From: Chloroflexota bacterium | GTDB lineage: Bacteria > Chloroflexota > Dehalococcoidia > FW602-bin16 | Length of the DNA: 50,201 bases | NCBI GenBank assembly: GCA_004297765.1 | Contig: SCTZ01000145.1 | Span: forward strand, 1-50,201 | Direction: 5' to 3' | The notes under the pieces: generated by a model | Told to the model about the DNA's origin: nothing | The model's input: the letters and a program-made list of their open reading frames with translations, nothing else | Databases searched by the model: none | In this document: positions 1 to 9,480 of the stretch, piece by piece | How positions within the stretch are numbered: position 1 is the stretch's first letter | Layout of the letters: each line of letters begins with the position of its first letter | Translations under genes and position numbers: made by a program

Positions 1-75
1 GCAGCGCGAAGAATCCGTACCTCCGGGGGCGAGGGGCGCGGATTCTTCGGCGTGCGCGCCTCAGAATGACCAACA
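1..75. repeat. Partial copy of palindromic repeat family 1 (MITE-1 core)
   Basis: The window begins inside a palindrome: GAAGAATCCG near 9-18 pairs with CGGATTCTTC near 40-49, and the segment ends with CTCAGAATGAC. The same words occur at 4652-4673, 8774-8922, 9609-9729 and 47805-47936. The terminal inverted repeats of the full element are not seen here, so this is an internal fragment cut by the window edge or a decayed copy. Confidence 0.75.
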
Positions 76-142
76 GAGGCGGTGCTCAAGATGAGAAGTT
101 CGATGAACTACGGTTGTAGTGTTAGGGACTAGGAATTAGGAT

Positions 143-176
143 TTGGGAGCTAGGGGGACCAACCCCTAGCCCCCAA
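143..176. repeat. Inverted repeat just upstream of ilvD (GGGAGCTAGGGG family)
   Basis: TTGGGAGCTAGGGG (143-156) pairs with CCCCTAGCCCCCAA (163-176) with one mismatch and a 6-nt loop. A related G-rich/C-rich pair lies before ilvB (2246-2305), and the C-rich arm recurs near 16570-16595. Each sits just before a ribosome binding site. The function is unknown. It could shape the mRNA leader or be a dispersed repeat that settles in gene junctions. Confidence 0.6.
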
Positions 177-200
177 CCACTAACCCCCAGGAGGAGAAGC

Positions 201-1865
201 ATGCATAGCGACAGCGTAAAACGTGGTCTGGAGCGGGCTCCACATCGCTCGCTCTTGCGAGCACTCGGCATTACTGACCGAGAACTCGAGCAGCCCTTCA
301 TCGGTGTGGTGAATAGCTTCAACGAGGTTATCCCAGGGCATTTGCACCTGCGCACCATTGCTGAGGCCGTGAAGGCCGGTGTGCGCACTGCCGGAGGAAC
401 GCCGTTCGAGTTCCCGACTATCGGCGTATGCGACGGCATCGCGATGAACCACGTCGGCATGAAGTACAGCCTGGCCACGCGGGAGCTGATCGCCGATTCG
501 ATCGAGTGCATGGCCATGGCCCATGGCTTCGATGCGCTAGTCTTCATCCCCAACTGCGACAAGATTGTGCCCGGCATGCTCATGGCCGCGATGCGGCTGA
601 ATCTGCCGTCCATCTTCGTCAGCGGCGGCCCCATGCTGGCCGGTCGCAGAGCTAGTCCTGAGGGCCGCCAGATCCTGGACCTGAACTCCATCTTCATGGG
701 CGTGGGACAGGTCGTGCAGGGCACCATAACCGAGCAAGAGCTGGCCGAGCTGGAAGAGCTATCCTGCCCCGGCTGCGGAAGTTGCTCGGGGATGTTCACC
801 GCCAACACGATGAACTGTCTAACCGAGGCGCTCGGTCTGGCGATGCCGGGCAACGGCACCATTCCAGCCGTGGACGCGCGCCGCATCCGTCTGGCCAAGA
901 ACACGGGTATGCAGGTGATGGAGCTGCTGAAGCGAGACCTGCGGCCGCGCCAGATCGTGACGGCCAGCACCATCCGCAATGCCTTCGTCGTGGATATGGC
1001 CCTGGGCGGCAGCTCCAACTCCGTCCTGCACCTGACGGCCATAGCGCATGAGGCAGGGGTCGAGTTTCCGCTACGCCAGTTGAACGAGATCAACCAGGGC
1101 ACCCCACATCTGTGCAAGATCAGCCCAGCCGGCGAGCACCACGTGGAAGATCTGGACCTGGCGGGCGGCGTTCCCGCCGTGATGAAAGAACTGGCCGGAC
1201 GACTCGACACGACGGCTATGACCGTCACCGGCCAGACGATCTCACAGAATATCGCGCGCACCCAGGTGCGAGATCGCTCGGTGATCCGTTCGGTCGCCGA
1301 GCCCTACTCCCCGACCGGCGGACTGGCCATCCTCTTCGGCAATCTGGCACCAGAAGGTGCCGTGGTGAAGAAGGCCGCCGTGGCGCCCGAGATGCTCAAG
1401 CACAGTGGGCCCGCGCGTGTCTTCAACTCAGAGGACGAGGCCACCGCCGCCATCATGGGCAAAAACATCAAGCCCGGCGACGTGGTAATCATCCGCTACG
1501 AGGGACCGCGAGGCGGACCGGGCATGCGCGAGATGCTGACGCCAACCTCGATCCTCAGCGGCATGGGCTTGGATAGTCAGGTCGCGCTGATCACGGACGG
1601 TCGCTTCTCCGGCGCCACGCGCGGAGCCGCGATCGGACATGTCTCACCCGAAGCGGCCAACGGCGGAGCCATCGGTCTGCTGCGCGAAGGCGACACGATT
1701 CAGATAGACATACCGGCGGGTCGGCTGGAGGTAAAGGTTAGCGACGAGGAGCTAGCCCGTCGCCGAGCCGAGCAACCAGCCTTCGAGCCCCGCGTCAAAA
1801 CCGGCTACCTGCGGCGCTACGCCGAGATGGTGACGTCGGCCAGCACAGGGGCGGTGTACCGATAG
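201..1865 (+). CDS. ilvD: Dihydroxy-acid dehydratase
   Basis: IlvD dehydrates 2,3-dihydroxy-isovalerate and 2,3-dihydroxy-3-methylvalerate to the 2-keto acids that precede valine/leucine and isoleucine, in the cytoplasm. The 554-residue length is normal for the IlvD/Edd family. Iron-sulfur ligands are visible in [10 protein letters not shown] and [18 protein letters not shown], followed by the conserved GLAMPGNGT, and GGPGMREML and DGRFSG are present near the C-terminus. ATG 201 follows a strong AGGAGGAG site with good spacing. It is the first gene of a same-strand ilv/leu cluster, although a 456-bp repeat-rich gap separates it from ilvB. The cluster supports the assignment. Confidence 0.97.
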   Translation: MHSDSVKRGLERAPHRSLLRALGITDRELEQPFIGVVNSFNEVIPGHLHLRTIAEAVKAGVRTAGGTPFEFPTIGVCDGIAMNHVGMKYSLATRELIADSIECMAMAHGFDALVFIPNCDKIVPGMLMAAMRLNLPSIFVSGGPMLAGRRASPEGRQILDLNSIFMGVGQVVQGTITEQELAELEELSCPGCGSCSGMFTANTMNCLTEALGLAMPGNGTIPAVDARRIRLAKNTGMQVMELLKRDLRPRQIVTASTIRNAFVVDMALGGSSNSVLHLTAIAHEAGVEFPLRQLNEINQGTPHLCKISPAGEHHVEDLDLAGGVPAVMKELAGRLDTTAMTVTGQTISQNIARTQVRDRSVIRSVAEPYSPTGGLAILFGNLAPEGAVVKKAAVAPEMLKHSGPARVFNSEDEATAAIMGKNIKPGDVVIIRYEGPRGGPGMREMLTPTSILSGMGLDSQVALITDGRFSGATRGAAIGHVSPEAANGGAIGLLREGDTIQIDIPAGRLEVKVSDEELARRRAEQPAFEPRVKTGYLRRYAEMVTSASTGAVYR

Positions 1866-1885
1866 GGGCTGGGGGAAGTGTCTAT

Positions 1886-2079
1886 CCCCTCTCCCTTTCG
1901 CCAAAGGGAGAGGGCCAGGGTGAGGGTTCAACCCCTGACGCCGATGGACCCCCGACCGGAGCCAATGATGACCTGTGAAGCAGATCCTGATGGAGAGGGA
2001 ATCTGTGTTGGAGGCGCTGCTCTAAGCAATGACAGGGGGACCCTCACCCTAGCCCTCTCCCTTTGCGAAGGGAGAGGGG
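1886..2079. repeat. Long inverted repeat with nested hairpins between ilvD and ilvB
   Basis: An arm of about 42 bp at 1886-1926 is nearly the reverse complement of the arm at 2040-2079. Each arm is itself a hairpin (CCCTCTCCCTTT / AAAGGGAGAGGG around a short loop) followed by CCAGGGTGAGGGT. The arms flank about 113 bp of unrelated sequence. This looks like a mobile palindromic repeat rather than a simple terminator, since no T tract follows. The rest of the gap (2080-2245) holds a weak dyad, ACATAAC / GTTATGT near 2113-2148, and no credible gene or T-box. Confidence 0.75.
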
Positions 2080-2245
2080 ATGCAATGGACCAGGAGTCCT
2101 TGGCAGAGCTAGCAACATAACCAGGAATCGTCGCGTGACTCAGTTATGTAACACAGGAGCAGGCTGGTCCAGTTCTGGAGCAGGTGGCGTCCTGGGCAGA
2201 CAACTGCACGCACTACGGAGTGCATTGGCGAGCAAAGGAACAGGG

Positions 2246-2305
2246 TAAGGAGCTAGGAGCTAGGGAGAAGGGTCCCGTCCCCCAACCCCCAACTCCTAAC
2301 CCCCT
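2246..2305. repeat. Inverted repeat just upstream of the ilvB ribosome binding site
   Basis: AAGGAGCTAGGAGCTAGGGA (about 2247-2266) can pair imperfectly with the C-rich CCCCCAACTCCTAACCCCC (about 2286-2304). It is the same family as the repeat before ilvD. The ilvB ribosome binding site GAAGGGAG follows immediately. Confidence 0.5.
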
Positions 2306-2321
2306 ACGAAGGGAGCAAGAC

Positions 2322-4013
2322 ATGAAACTAAACGGATCGCAGATACTGTGTGAGAGCCTGATCAAAGAAGGCGTCGAGGTTATGTTCGGGTTCCCTGGCG
2401 GGGTCTTGCTTCCTTTCTATGAGTTCCTGCCTGACTACCCACAGATTCGCCACATCCTGGTGCGCCACGAGCAGGCCGCGGCGCATGCCGCGGATGGCTA
2501 CGCCAGAGCTACCGGGAAGGTTGGGGTCTGCATGGCCACGTCCGGTCCCGGCGCCACCAATCTGGTCACCGGCATCGCCAACGCCTACCTGGATTCGACC
2601 CCCATGGTCGCCCTAACAGGACAGGTGGCCACGCCTTTCATCGGAAAGGACAGCTTCCAGGAAGTGGACATTACCGGAATCACGCTGCCGATCACCAAGC
2701 ATAATTACCTGGTCACCAAGGTGGACGATCTGGCGACCGTGATCAAGGAGGCCTTCCACATCGCCAGCACCGGACGCCCCGGCCCCGTGCTGATCGACAT
2801 CCCGAAGGACGTTCTGCAGACCGAGACGACCTTCCACTATCCGGACAAAGTGAGCCTGAAGGGGTACAAGCCAACCCTTCACGGGCACGTGGGACAGATC
2901 AAGAAGGCCGCCAAGATGATCGCGGCGGCGCAGCGGCCGCTGATCCTGGCTGGGCACGGCATCATCCTGGCCCGCGCCTACGACGAGCTGCGCGAGCTGG
3001 CCGAGAAATGCCAGATTCCGGTGGCCACGACCCTGCTGGGCATCGGCAGCTTCCCCACCTCCCACGTGCTGAACGTGGGCATGCTGGGCATGCACGGTAT
3101 GGCCTGGGCCAACTTCGCGGTGAGCCATTGCGATCTGATCGTGGCCATCGGCATGCGTCTGGACGATCGGGCCACGGGCAAGGTTAGCTCCTTCGCCCCC
3201 TACGCGCAGGTCGTTCACATCGACATCGACCCGGCCGAGTTAGGGAAGAATATCCGCGTGGACGTGCCGATCGTTGGCGACGTCCGCAATGTGCTGCAGA
3301 CTTTGAATCAGGAGTTGGCCTCGCAGGTCCGGCCGGGCTGGCTAACGGAGATCCAGGAGTACGAGAACAAGCATCCCATGCCGTCTGTGCCCCCGGACCC
3401 GGAGAAGATCCTTCCGCAGCAGGTGGTGCGCTCGATCTACGAGGCCACCCAGGGTGACGCGACCATTGTCACCGGGGTCGGACAGCATCAGATGTGGGCG
3501 GCCCAGCACTTCATCTACGACAAGCCGAACAGCCTGATCTCATCGGGCGGTCTGGGCACCATGGGCTTCGGTCTGCCGGCCGCCATGGGCGTCAAGGTGG
3601 CCAAGCCGGAGGAGACCGTCTGGGTTCTGGACGGTGACGGCAGCTTCCAGATGAACATTCAGGAGCTCGCCACGCTGGTTCAGGATAACATCGGCGTGAA
3701 GATCGCCATCATTAACAATGGCTTCCTGGGCATGATCCGGCAGTGGCAGCAGCTCTTTCATCGCAAACGCTACTCCGGCAGTGTGCTTAGTGCTCCGGAT
3801 TTCGCGAAGGTGGCCGAAGCCTACGGCATCCCCGCCATGACCGTCGAGCGACCCGATCAAGTCGACCACGCCATCTCGTGGGCCATGAGTCAGAGCGGCC
3901 CCGTGCTGCTGAACTTCATCGTCGAGCCGGAGGAGAACGTTCTCCCAATGGTCGCGCCCGGCGCCGCGCTAATGGATATGATCGAGGCACCGAAAAAGAG
4001 GGTGAAGGCATGA
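2322..4013 (+). CDS. ilvB: Acetolactate synthase, large (catalytic) subunit
   Basis: This ThDP enzyme condenses two pyruvates to 2-acetolactate, or pyruvate with 2-ketobutyrate to 2-aceto-2-hydroxybutyrate. The 563-residue product starts MKLNGSQILCESL, has the N-terminal ThDP-activating glutamate in RHEQAAAHAADG, FAD/central-domain sequence, and the C-terminal ThDP/Mg motif GDGSFQMN with IINNGFLGMIRQWQ. ATG 2322 is chosen because GAAGGGAG precedes it; an in-frame upstream extension to 2184 would be translated repeat sequence. The stop overlaps the ilvN start in an ATGA, so the two subunits are translationally coupled. Confidence 0.97.
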   Translation: MKLNGSQILCESLIKEGVEVMFGFPGGVLLPFYEFLPDYPQIRHILVRHEQAAAHAADGYARATGKVGVCMATSGPGATNLVTGIANAYLDSTPMVALTGQVATPFIGKDSFQEVDITGITLPITKHNYLVTKVDDLATVIKEAFHIASTGRPGPVLIDIPKDVLQTETTFHYPDKVSLKGYKPTLHGHVGQIKKAAKMIAAAQRPLILAGHGIILARAYDELRELAEKCQIPVATTLLGIGSFPTSHVLNVGMLGMHGMAWANFAVSHCDLIVAIGMRLDDRATGKVSSFAPYAQVVHIDIDPAELGKNIRVDVPIVGDVRNVLQTLNQELASQVRPGWLTEIQEYENKHPMPSVPPDPEKILPQQVVRSIYEATQGDATIVTGVGQHQMWAAQHFIYDKPNSLISSGGLGTMGFGLPAAMGVKVAKPEETVWVLDGDGSFQMNIQELATLVQDNIGVKIAIINNGFLGMIRQWQQLFHRKRYSGSVLSAPDFAKVAEAYGIPAMTVERPDQVDHAISWAMSQSGPVLLNFIVEPEENVLPMVAPGAALMDMIEAPKKRVKA

Positions 4014-4552
4014 GAAACAAACACGTCGTCGCCGCCATCGTCGAAGATCGTCCGGGCGTCCTGACCCGCGTGGCCGGCCTCTTTCGGCGCCGGGGCTTCA
4101 ACATCGATAGCCTCACCGTCGGGCGGACGGAAATTGCGGGCATGTCCCGCATGACCCTCGTGGTAGACGGAGCCAACACCGTCGTCGAGCAGGTGGTGAA
4201 ACAGCTTTATAAAGTCATCGACGTGGTGAAGGTTAGCGACATTACCCACGACGAGTCGATCATGCGCGAGCTGGTGCTCATCAAGGTGGCCGCCACCGCG
4301 TCGGCCCGCTCCGACATTATACAGATCGTGGAGATCTATCGGGCCAAGATCGTGGACGTGGCGGCCGACTCGCTAACCATCGAGATTACCGGTCCACCGG
4401 ACAAGATCGAGTCCTTCGTCAGCCTGGTTCGGCCCTATGGCATCAAAGAGATGGCTCGCACCGGTGTCGTGGCCATGGTCCGGGGAGCCGTCGGCGCCAC
4501 GCAGGTCGAGGATCAGCCCATACCGATCCGCCGCGCCCGGGGAGCGCGCTAG
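4010..4552 (+). CDS. ilvN: Acetolactate synthase, small (regulatory) subunit
   Basis: IlvN binds IlvB, raises its activity and confers valine feedback inhibition. The 180-residue product carries an N-terminal ACT domain (residues about 4-78, with EDRPGVLTRVAGLFRRRGFNIDSL) and the C-terminal domain typical of the long bacterial form (RELVLIKV, EITGPPDKIESF, GIKEMARTG). ATG 4010 overlaps the ilvB TGA by four bases. The tail after about residue 160 (VGATQVEDQP...) is a short, poorly conserved extension. Confidence 0.96.
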   Translation: MRNKHVVAAIVEDRPGVLTRVAGLFRRRGFNIDSLTVGRTEIAGMSRMTLVVDGANTVVEQVVKQLYKVIDVVKVSDITHDESIMRELVLIKVAATASARSDIIQIVEIYRAKIVDVAADSLTIEITGPPDKIESFVSLVRPYGIKEMARTGVVAMVRGAVGATQVEDQPIPIRRARGAR

Positions 4553-4614
4553 CGCGCTGGGGACAAGGGACGAGGGGCGAAAAGGCGAAAAGTATAGAGA
4601 GAACGTGATGTGAG

Positions 4615-4680
4615 GCGGCTTGTTCTCAGCCGCAGCCTGTCAAGTGTCATTCTGAGCCGCAACGAAGAATCTCGTCGTTT
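4615..4680. repeat. Hairpin and MITE-1 fragment between ilvN and ilvC
   Basis: GCGGCT (4615-4620) and AGCCGC (4628-4633) form a small hairpin. GTCATTCTGAGCCGCAACG then AAGAATC (4645-4677) is one half of the family-1 palindrome, without its partner arm. A lone arm of the GGCGAAAAGG family is at about 4575-4592. The rest of the 190-bp gap shows no gene. Confidence 0.5.
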
Positions 4681-4742
4681 GCGGTGCCCACTAGGGCTGC
4701 GAGAATAGTGCAGGAAATAAAGCTTGGAGGAAGGAACTGACA

Positions 4743-5735
4743 GTGGCAAAAGTGTATTACGACAACGACGCCGACATGAGCTACCTGCAGGGGCGAACCA
4801 TCGCCATCATTGGCTACGGTAGCCAGGGCCACGCGCACGCGCTCAACCTGAAGGAGAGCGGCTGCAACGTGGTGGTCGGCTTGTACGAGGGCAGCAAGAG
4901 CTGGGCTCAAGCGGAAGCGGCCGGGCTGCGGGTCAGGACCGTGGACGAGGCCTCCAAGGAAGCAGAAGTGATCATGATCCTCCTGCCAGAGCACGCCCAT
5001 CGCCCCGTCTATGAAGAGTCGATCAAGAAGAACCTGACCGAGGGCAAGATGCTCATGTTCGCCCACGGCTTCACGGTCCACTACGGACAGGTCGTGCCGC
5101 CGGCCAACGTGGACGTGACCCTGGTCGCGCCGAAGTCGCCGGGCCACATGATGCGGCATCAATTCACCCAGGGCTCTGGCGTTCCCGGTCTGCTGGGCAT
5201 CCAGCAGGATATCACCGGCACAGCTAAGCAGCGCGCCCTGGCCTACGCCCGGGGCATCGGCTGCACCCGTGCGGGCGTCCTGGAGACCAGCTTCGCGGAG
5301 GAGACCGAGACCGACCTATTCGGCGAGCAAGCGGTACTCTGTGGCGGCACCTCGGCTCTGATCAAGGCCGGCTTCGAGACTCTGGTGGAGGCTGGCTATC
5401 AGCCCGAGCTGGCCTACTTCGAGACGCTCAACGAGCTGAAGCTGATCGTGGACCTGATCTACCAGGGCGGCTTGAGCTACATGCGCTACAGCATCAGCGA
5501 TACCGCGGAGTATGGCGACTACGTGGCCGGACCGCGCCTGATCAACGACCAGGTCCGAGCCGAGATGAAGAAGCTACTGAACGAGATTCAGGACGGCACT
5601 TTCGCCAAGAACTGGATCCTGGAGAACCAGGCCGGACGGCCGAGCTTCAACGCCATGCGCCGCGCCGACAAGGACCACCAGATCGAGGTCGTCGGCCGCG
5701 GGCTGCGCGAGATGATGCCCTGGCTTAAGAAGTAA
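4743..5735 (+). CDS. ilvC: Ketol-acid reductoisomerase (NADP+), class I
   Basis: IlvC isomerises and reduces 2-acetolactate and 2-aceto-2-hydroxybutyrate to dihydroxy acids with NADPH and Mg2+. At 330 residues it is the short class I form. The Rossmann motif [17 protein letters not shown] lies at the N-terminus, followed by [14 protein letters not shown], the Mg-binding acidic motif in [20 protein letters not shown] and the knotted C-terminal helices ([30 protein letters not shown]). The start is GTG 4743, seven bases after GGAGGAAGGA. It supplies IlvD, encoded at the cluster's start. Confidence 0.97.
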   Translation: MAKVYYDNDADMSYLQGRTIAIIGYGSQGHAHALNLKESGCNVVVGLYEGSKSWAQAEAAGLRVRTVDEASKEAEVIMILLPEHAHRPVYEESIKKNLTEGKMLMFAHGFTVHYGQVVPPANVDVTLVAPKSPGHMMRHQFTQGSGVPGLLGIQQDITGTAKQRALAYARGIGCTRAGVLETSFAEETETDLFGEQAVLCGGTSALIKAGFETLVEAGYQPELAYFETLNELKLIVDLIYQGGLSYMRYSISDTAEYGDYVAGPRLINDQVRAEMKKLLNEIQDGTFAKNWILENQAGRPSFNAMRRADKDHQIEVVGRGLREMMPWLKK

Positions 5736-5822
5736 GGGGCAAAAGGGGAAAAGGCAAGAGGGCAAAAGGGAGAATGTGAAATCCCCCTTTTTCCCTTTTC
5801 GCCTTTTCCCCCTTTTCCCCAC
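5736..5822. repeat. Purine/pyrimidine inverted repeat between ilvC and leuA (GGGGAAAAGG family)
   Basis: A G/A-rich arm, GGGGCAAAAGGGGAAAAGGC and onward (5736-5774), pairs with a C/T-rich arm ending GCCTTTTCCCCCTTTTCCCC (5786-5820). The repeat starts at the base after the ilvC stop and ends shortly before the leuA ribosome binding site. The same family lies at 7382-7469, 16529-16570 and 36453-36525. It could form a strong mRNA hairpin. Confidence 0.7.
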
Positions 5823-5856
5823 TCGCACCGCATGTCCCCCAAGAAGGAGGCACTGC

Positions 5857-7383
5857 ATGGATAGGGTCTACGTCTTCGACACGACGTTGCGCGATGGTGA
5901 GCAATCGCCCGGCGCGACCCTTAATATGGAAGAAAAGATCGAGGTGGCTCGCCAGCTCACGCGGCTGGGCGTGGACATCATCGAGGCCGGCTTCCCCATC
6001 AGCTCGCTGGGCGATTTCGAGGCCGTCAATCGGATCGCGCGCGAGGTCAGAGGCAGTTGCATCTGCGGGCTAGCGCGAGCGGCCGCCGCCGACATCGATC
6101 GTGCCTGGGAGGCGGTCCGGGACGCCGAGACCCCCCGTATCCACGTCTTCCTGTCGTCCTCGGACATCCATTTACTGCACCAGTTGCGCAAGAGCCGGGA
6201 GCAGATCCTGGAAGAGGCCGTGGCGATGGTCAAGCGAGCCAAGAGCTACCTGAGCGACGTGGAGTTCTCGCCCATGGACGCCTCGCGCTCGGAGCCGTCC
6301 TACGTCTACCAGATCCTGGAGGCCGTTATAGACGCGGGCGCCACCACGCTGAACATTCCGGATACCGTGGGCTACTCCACGCCCGAGGAGTACGGGCGCC
6401 TGATCCGTGGCATCTTTGAGAACGTCCCGAACATCCATAAGGCTATCGTGAGCACGCACTGCCACAACGACCTGGGTCTGGCCACCGCCAACACGCTGGC
6501 CGGCCTGGTCAACGGCGCGCGCCAGGTGGAATGCACCATTAACGGCATCGGCGAGCGGGCCGGCAACGCCGCTCTGGAAGAGTTCGTCATGGCCCTGCAC
6601 ACCCGACGGGACGTCTACAACCTGACGACCAATATCCGGACCACCGAGATAGTCAAGACCAGCCGGCTCGTCAGCGAGCTCACCGGCATTCAGATCCAGC
6701 CGAACAAGGCTATCGTCGGTGGCAACGCCTTCAGTCACGAGTCCGGCATTCACCAGGACGGTGTTCTGAAGGAGCGCTCCACCTATGAGATCATGGACGC
6801 GCGTACCATCGGTCTGATCCCGAACACGCTGGTGATGGGCAAGCACAGCGGCCGCCATGCCTTCAAGCGCCGTCTCTCCGAGCTGGGCTTCACGCTGAGC
6901 GACGAGGACGTCAGCCGCGCCTTCATGCGCTTCAAGGAGTTGGCCGACAAGAAGAAGCAGATCGACGACCGCGACCTGGAAGCCATCGTGGCCGACGAGC
7001 TGCGCATCCACGCCGAGACCTACCACCTGGACCACGTACAGGTCTCGTGCGGCGAGCGTAGCATGCCGACGGCCACCGTGCGGCTTATCATGCCCGACGG
7101 TCGCGTCGTAGCCGACGCCGCCATCGGCACGGGTCCGGTGGACGCCATCTACAAGGCTATCAATCGCCTGATCGAGATCCCCAACCAGTTGACGGAGTTC
7201 AGCGTCAAATCGGTCACCGAGGGGATCGACGCCATCGGCGAGGTGACGATCAAAATCGAGAGCGACGGACGAACCTTCATCGGTCGCGGCGCCTCCACCG
7301 ATATCATCGTAGCAAGCGCCAAGGCCTATATAAACGCGCTGAACAAGCTGGCCAATCTGCGCACGGCCACGGTCGGGGGCTAG
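5857..7383 (+). CDS. leuA: 2-isopropylmalate synthase
   Basis: LeuA condenses acetyl-CoA with 2-ketoisovalerate, the first committed step of leucine synthesis. The 508-residue product has the DRE-TIM metallolyase signature [13 protein letters not shown] at residues 6-18, [12 protein letters not shown] (metal-binding histidines), [10 protein letters not shown], and the C-terminal LeuA dimer/regulatory domain that binds leucine (from about residue 375, including [13 protein letters not shown]). ATG 5857 follows AAGGAGG at ideal spacing; an in-frame extension upstream is translated repeat. A second, divergent DRE-TIM enzyme, cimA, closes the cluster; this one lacks the IxFIEGGWPGSNPK sequence typical of CimA. 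Confidence 0.94.
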   Translation: MDRVYVFDTTLRDGEQSPGATLNMEEKIEVARQLTRLGVDIIEAGFPISSLGDFEAVNRIAREVRGSCICGLARAAAADIDRAWEAVRDAETPRIHVFLSSSDIHLLHQLRKSREQILEEAVAMVKRAKSYLSDVEFSPMDASRSEPSYVYQILEAVIDAGATTLNIPDTVGYSTPEEYGRLIRGIFENVPNIHKAIVSTHCHNDLGLATANTLAGLVNGARQVECTINGIGERAGNAALEEFVMALHTRRDVYNLTTNIRTTEIVKTSRLVSELTGIQIQPNKAIVGGNAFSHESGIHQDGVLKERSTYEIMDARTIGLIPNTLVMGKHSGRHAFKRRLSELGFTLSDEDVSRAFMRFKELADKKKQIDDRDLEAIVADELRIHAETYHLDHVQVSCGERSMPTATVRLIMPDGRVVADAAIGTGPVDAIYKAINRLIEIPNQLTEFSVKSVTEGIDAIGEVTIKIESDGRTFIGRGASTDIIVASAKAYINALNKLANLRTATVGG

Positions 7384-7469
7384 GTGAAAAAGGGGAGAAG
7401 GTGAAAAGGGCAAAAGGGGAGAAACGTACCCCACTTTTCCCCTTTCGCCCCCTTCACTTTTTTCCCCAA
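7384..7469. repeat. Purine/pyrimidine inverted repeat between leuA and leuC (GGGGAAAAGG family)
   Basis: GTGAAAAAGGGGAGAAGGTG... (7384-7422) faces ...TTTCGCCCCCTTCACTTTTT (7434-7463), giving a long imperfect hairpin. It starts directly after the leuA TAG and ends about 15 bases before the leuC ribosome binding site, as in the ilvC-leuA gap. Confidence 0.7.
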
Positions 7470-7497
7470 CTCCTGCCACCCGGGAAGGAGCACGATA

Positions 7498-8751
7498 GTG
7501 ACACTAGCAGAGAAGATCCTGGCCGCCCATACGGGCAAAGAACGGGTCAGCCCGGGCGAGCTGGTTAACGTCAAGGTGGACCTGGTTCTGGCTAACGATA
7601 TCACGGCGCCTCTGGCTATCAAGGAGTTCCGCCGGGTAGGCATCCCGCGGGTCTTCGACCCCCAGCGGGTGGTGTTCGTGCCGGACCACTTCACACCTAA
7701 CAAGGATATCGCCTCGGCCGAGCAGTCGAAGTTCGTGCGCACGTTCGCCCGCGAGCAGGGGATCGTCTACTTCGAGGTCGGGCAGATGGGGATCGAGCAC
7801 GTCCTGCTGCCTGAGCAAGGATTGGTCGGTCCGGGCGACGTCGTGATCGGCGCGGATTCCCACACTTGCACCTACGGGGCCCTGGGAGCGTTCGCCACCG
7901 GCATGGGCTCGACGGACATCGCCGCGGCCATGGCCACCGGCGAAATTTGGATGAAGGTCCCGCATAGCATCAAGTTCGTTTACCACGGTCGCCTACCGAA
8001 ATGGGTGAGCGCCAAGGACCTGATCCTGTATACCATCGGACAGATCGGCGTGGACGGCGCCCTGTACGCCTCTATGGAGTTCTCCGGCGAGGCCATCGAC
8101 GCGCTGAGCATGGACGGACGTTTCACCATGGCCAACATGGCCATCGAGGCCGGCGGCAAGGCGGGTCTCTTCGGCGTCGACGACAAAACCGTGGACTACG
8201 CCGAGGGACGCACGCGCCGACCGTACACGGTCTACCAGCCCGATTCCGACGCCTCGTACGCCCGCGTCTACGACTGGGACGTTTCCCACCTGGAGCCGCA
8301 GGTCTCCTTCCCACACCTGCCCAGCAACACCAAGCCCATTAGCCAGGTGGGGAACGTCGCCATCGACCAGTCCGTCATCGGCAGTTGCACCAACGGACGG
8401 ATCGAGGACCTACGCGCAGCGGCCCAGGTGCTGAAGGGACACCGCGTCAACCCGGACGTACGTTGCATCGTCATCCCCGGCTCCCAGGCGGTCTACCTGC
8501 AGGCGATGCACGAGGGCCTGATCGAAATCTTCATAAACAGCGGTGCGGCCTTCAGCACTCCCACCTGTGGACCCTGCCTGGGCGGGCACATGGGCATTCT
8601 GGCCGAGGGCGAGCGTTCCATCTCCACCACCAACCGCAACTTCGTGGGACGCATGGGGCACGTCAGGAGCGAAGTCTACCTGGCCAGCCCCGTCGTCGCC
8701 GCGGCCAGCGCCGTGCTGGGGCGGATCGGCAGTCCGACAGAGTTGGAGTAG
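7498..8751 (+). CDS. leuC: 3-isopropylmalate dehydratase, large subunit (short archaeal/HACN-like form)
   Basis: With LeuD, it isomerises 2-isopropylmalate to 3-isopropylmalate and probably also handles citramalate in the CimA route. At 417 residues it is the short aconitase-superfamily form, not the roughly 466-residue enterobacterial one. [4Fe-4S] ligands are the cysteines in [21 protein letters not shown] and [11 protein letters not shown]. The start is GTG 7498, seven bases after GGAAGGAG. The TAG stop (8749-8751) coincides with the first bases of a MITE terminal repeat, so the insertion may have supplied the stop codon. leuD follows after the MITE. Confidence 0.95.
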   Translation: MTLAEKILAAHTGKERVSPGELVNVKVDLVLANDITAPLAIKEFRRVGIPRVFDPQRVVFVPDHFTPNKDIASAEQSKFVRTFAREQGIVYFEVGQMGIEHVLLPEQGLVGPGDVVIGADSHTCTYGALGAFATGMGSTDIAAAMATGEIWMKVPHSIKFVYHGRLPKWVSAKDLILYTIGQIGVDGALYASMEFSGEAIDALSMDGRFTMANMAIEAGGKAGLFGVDDKTVDYAEGRTRRPYTVYQPDSDASYARVYDWDVSHLEPQVSFPHLPSNTKPISQVGNVAIDQSVIGSCTNGRIEDLRAAAQVLKGHRVNPDVRCIVIPGSQAVYLQAMHEGLIEIFINSGAAFSTPTCGPCLGGHMGILAEGERSISTTNRNFVGRMGHVRSEVYLASPVVAAASAVLGRIGSPTELE

Positions 8752-8922
8752 TGTTTGACCACACTCGTTTTGCCATTCTGAGGCGCCGCCTTTTATCATT
8801 CTGAGGCGCGCACCCTTCGGCTCGGCTCAGGGCAGGCGCCGAAGAATCCGCGCCTAGGGGATACGGATTCTTCGCGCTGCGGCGCTCAGAATGACAGGTA
8901 GCGGCTTCTCTGTGGTCGAACA
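8749..8922. mobile_element. MITE-1 copy between leuC and leuD
   Basis: The left end TAGTGTTTGACCACA and right end TGTGGTCGAACA (8911-8922) are inverted copies of each other. Inside are TCATTCTGAGGCGC words and the palindrome GAAGAATCCGCGCC / GGATTCTTCGCGC, ending CTCAGAATGACAG. The same ends bound the cleaner copy at 47805-47936. No coding capacity is seen. The element sits inside an operon, between the leuC stop and the leuD ribosome binding site. Confidence 0.8.
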
Positions 8923-8939
8923 GCAGGAGAAGTTAGCAG

Positions 8940-9437
8940 ATGAAATTCACAGGCAAAGCGCATAAATACGGCGCGAACGTTGACACCGACGTGATCATTC
9001 CGGCGCGCTATCTGAACGTCTCGGATCCAGCCGCGCTGGCCAAGCATTGCATGGAGGACATCGACCCGGGCTTCCAGGAGCGGATGCGAGCGGGCGACAT
9101 CATGGTGGCGGACGCCAACTTCGGCTGCGGCTCGTCGCGCGAGCACGCCCCCCTGGCCATCAAGACCATCGGCGTGAGCTGCGTGATCGCCAAGAGCTTC
9201 GCCCGGATCTTCTTTCGCAACGCTCTGAACATCGGACTGCCCATCCTCGAGTGCGAGGAAGCCGCCGACAGCATCCAGGCAGGACAGGAAGTCGAGGTCG
9301 ACCTGGGCACCGGTACGATCGTAAATCGGACCACCGGCCAAACTTTTCAAGCTAAGCCCTACCCGGAATTCATGCTGGAGCTGGTCCAGGCCGGCGGACT
9401 AATCGAGCAGGTCAAGCGCAAAGTCGCGACGCAGTAG
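8940..9437 (+). CDS. leuD: 3-isopropylmalate dehydratase, small subunit
   Basis: This is the swivel-domain partner of LeuC. At 165 residues it matches the short archaeal-type LeuD that goes with short LeuC. Visible motifs are the N-terminal YGANVDTDVIIPARYL, where the YxxxxDTDxIIPARYL block helps set specificity, and NFGCGSSREHAP, the substrate-phosphate/hydroxyl loop of the family. ATG 8940 follows AGGAGAAG. The dehydrogenase leuB that should act next is not encoded before cimA, so it must be elsewhere. Confidence 0.95.
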   Translation: MKFTGKAHKYGANVDTDVIIPARYLNVSDPAALAKHCMEDIDPGFQERMRAGDIMVADANFGCGSSREHAPLAIKTIGVSCVIAKSFARIFFRNALNIGLPILECEEAADSIQAGQEVEVDLGTGTIVNRTTGQTFQAKPYPEFMLELVQAGGLIEQVKRKVATQ

Positions 9438-9480
9438 CGTGGGGCACCTTCTGTCTGAACCAGTGATTACATAGATTGAG

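Noticed and set aside
122..1261. A long minus-strand open frame (379 codons) opposite ilvD
   Set aside because: It is a shadow of the G+C-rich ilvD gene; it lacks a domain and a ribosome binding site.
1878..2320. Possible leader peptide or T-box upstream of ilvB
   Set aside because: No AGGGTGG T-box core, no run of Ile/Leu/Val codons and no terminator/antiterminator pair could be found; the gap is explained by inverted repeats.
6172..7479. A 435-codon minus-strand frame opposite leuA
   Set aside because: It is antisense to an undoubted leuA, has low-complexity composition (many H, D, V, G) and includes repeat sequence at its start.
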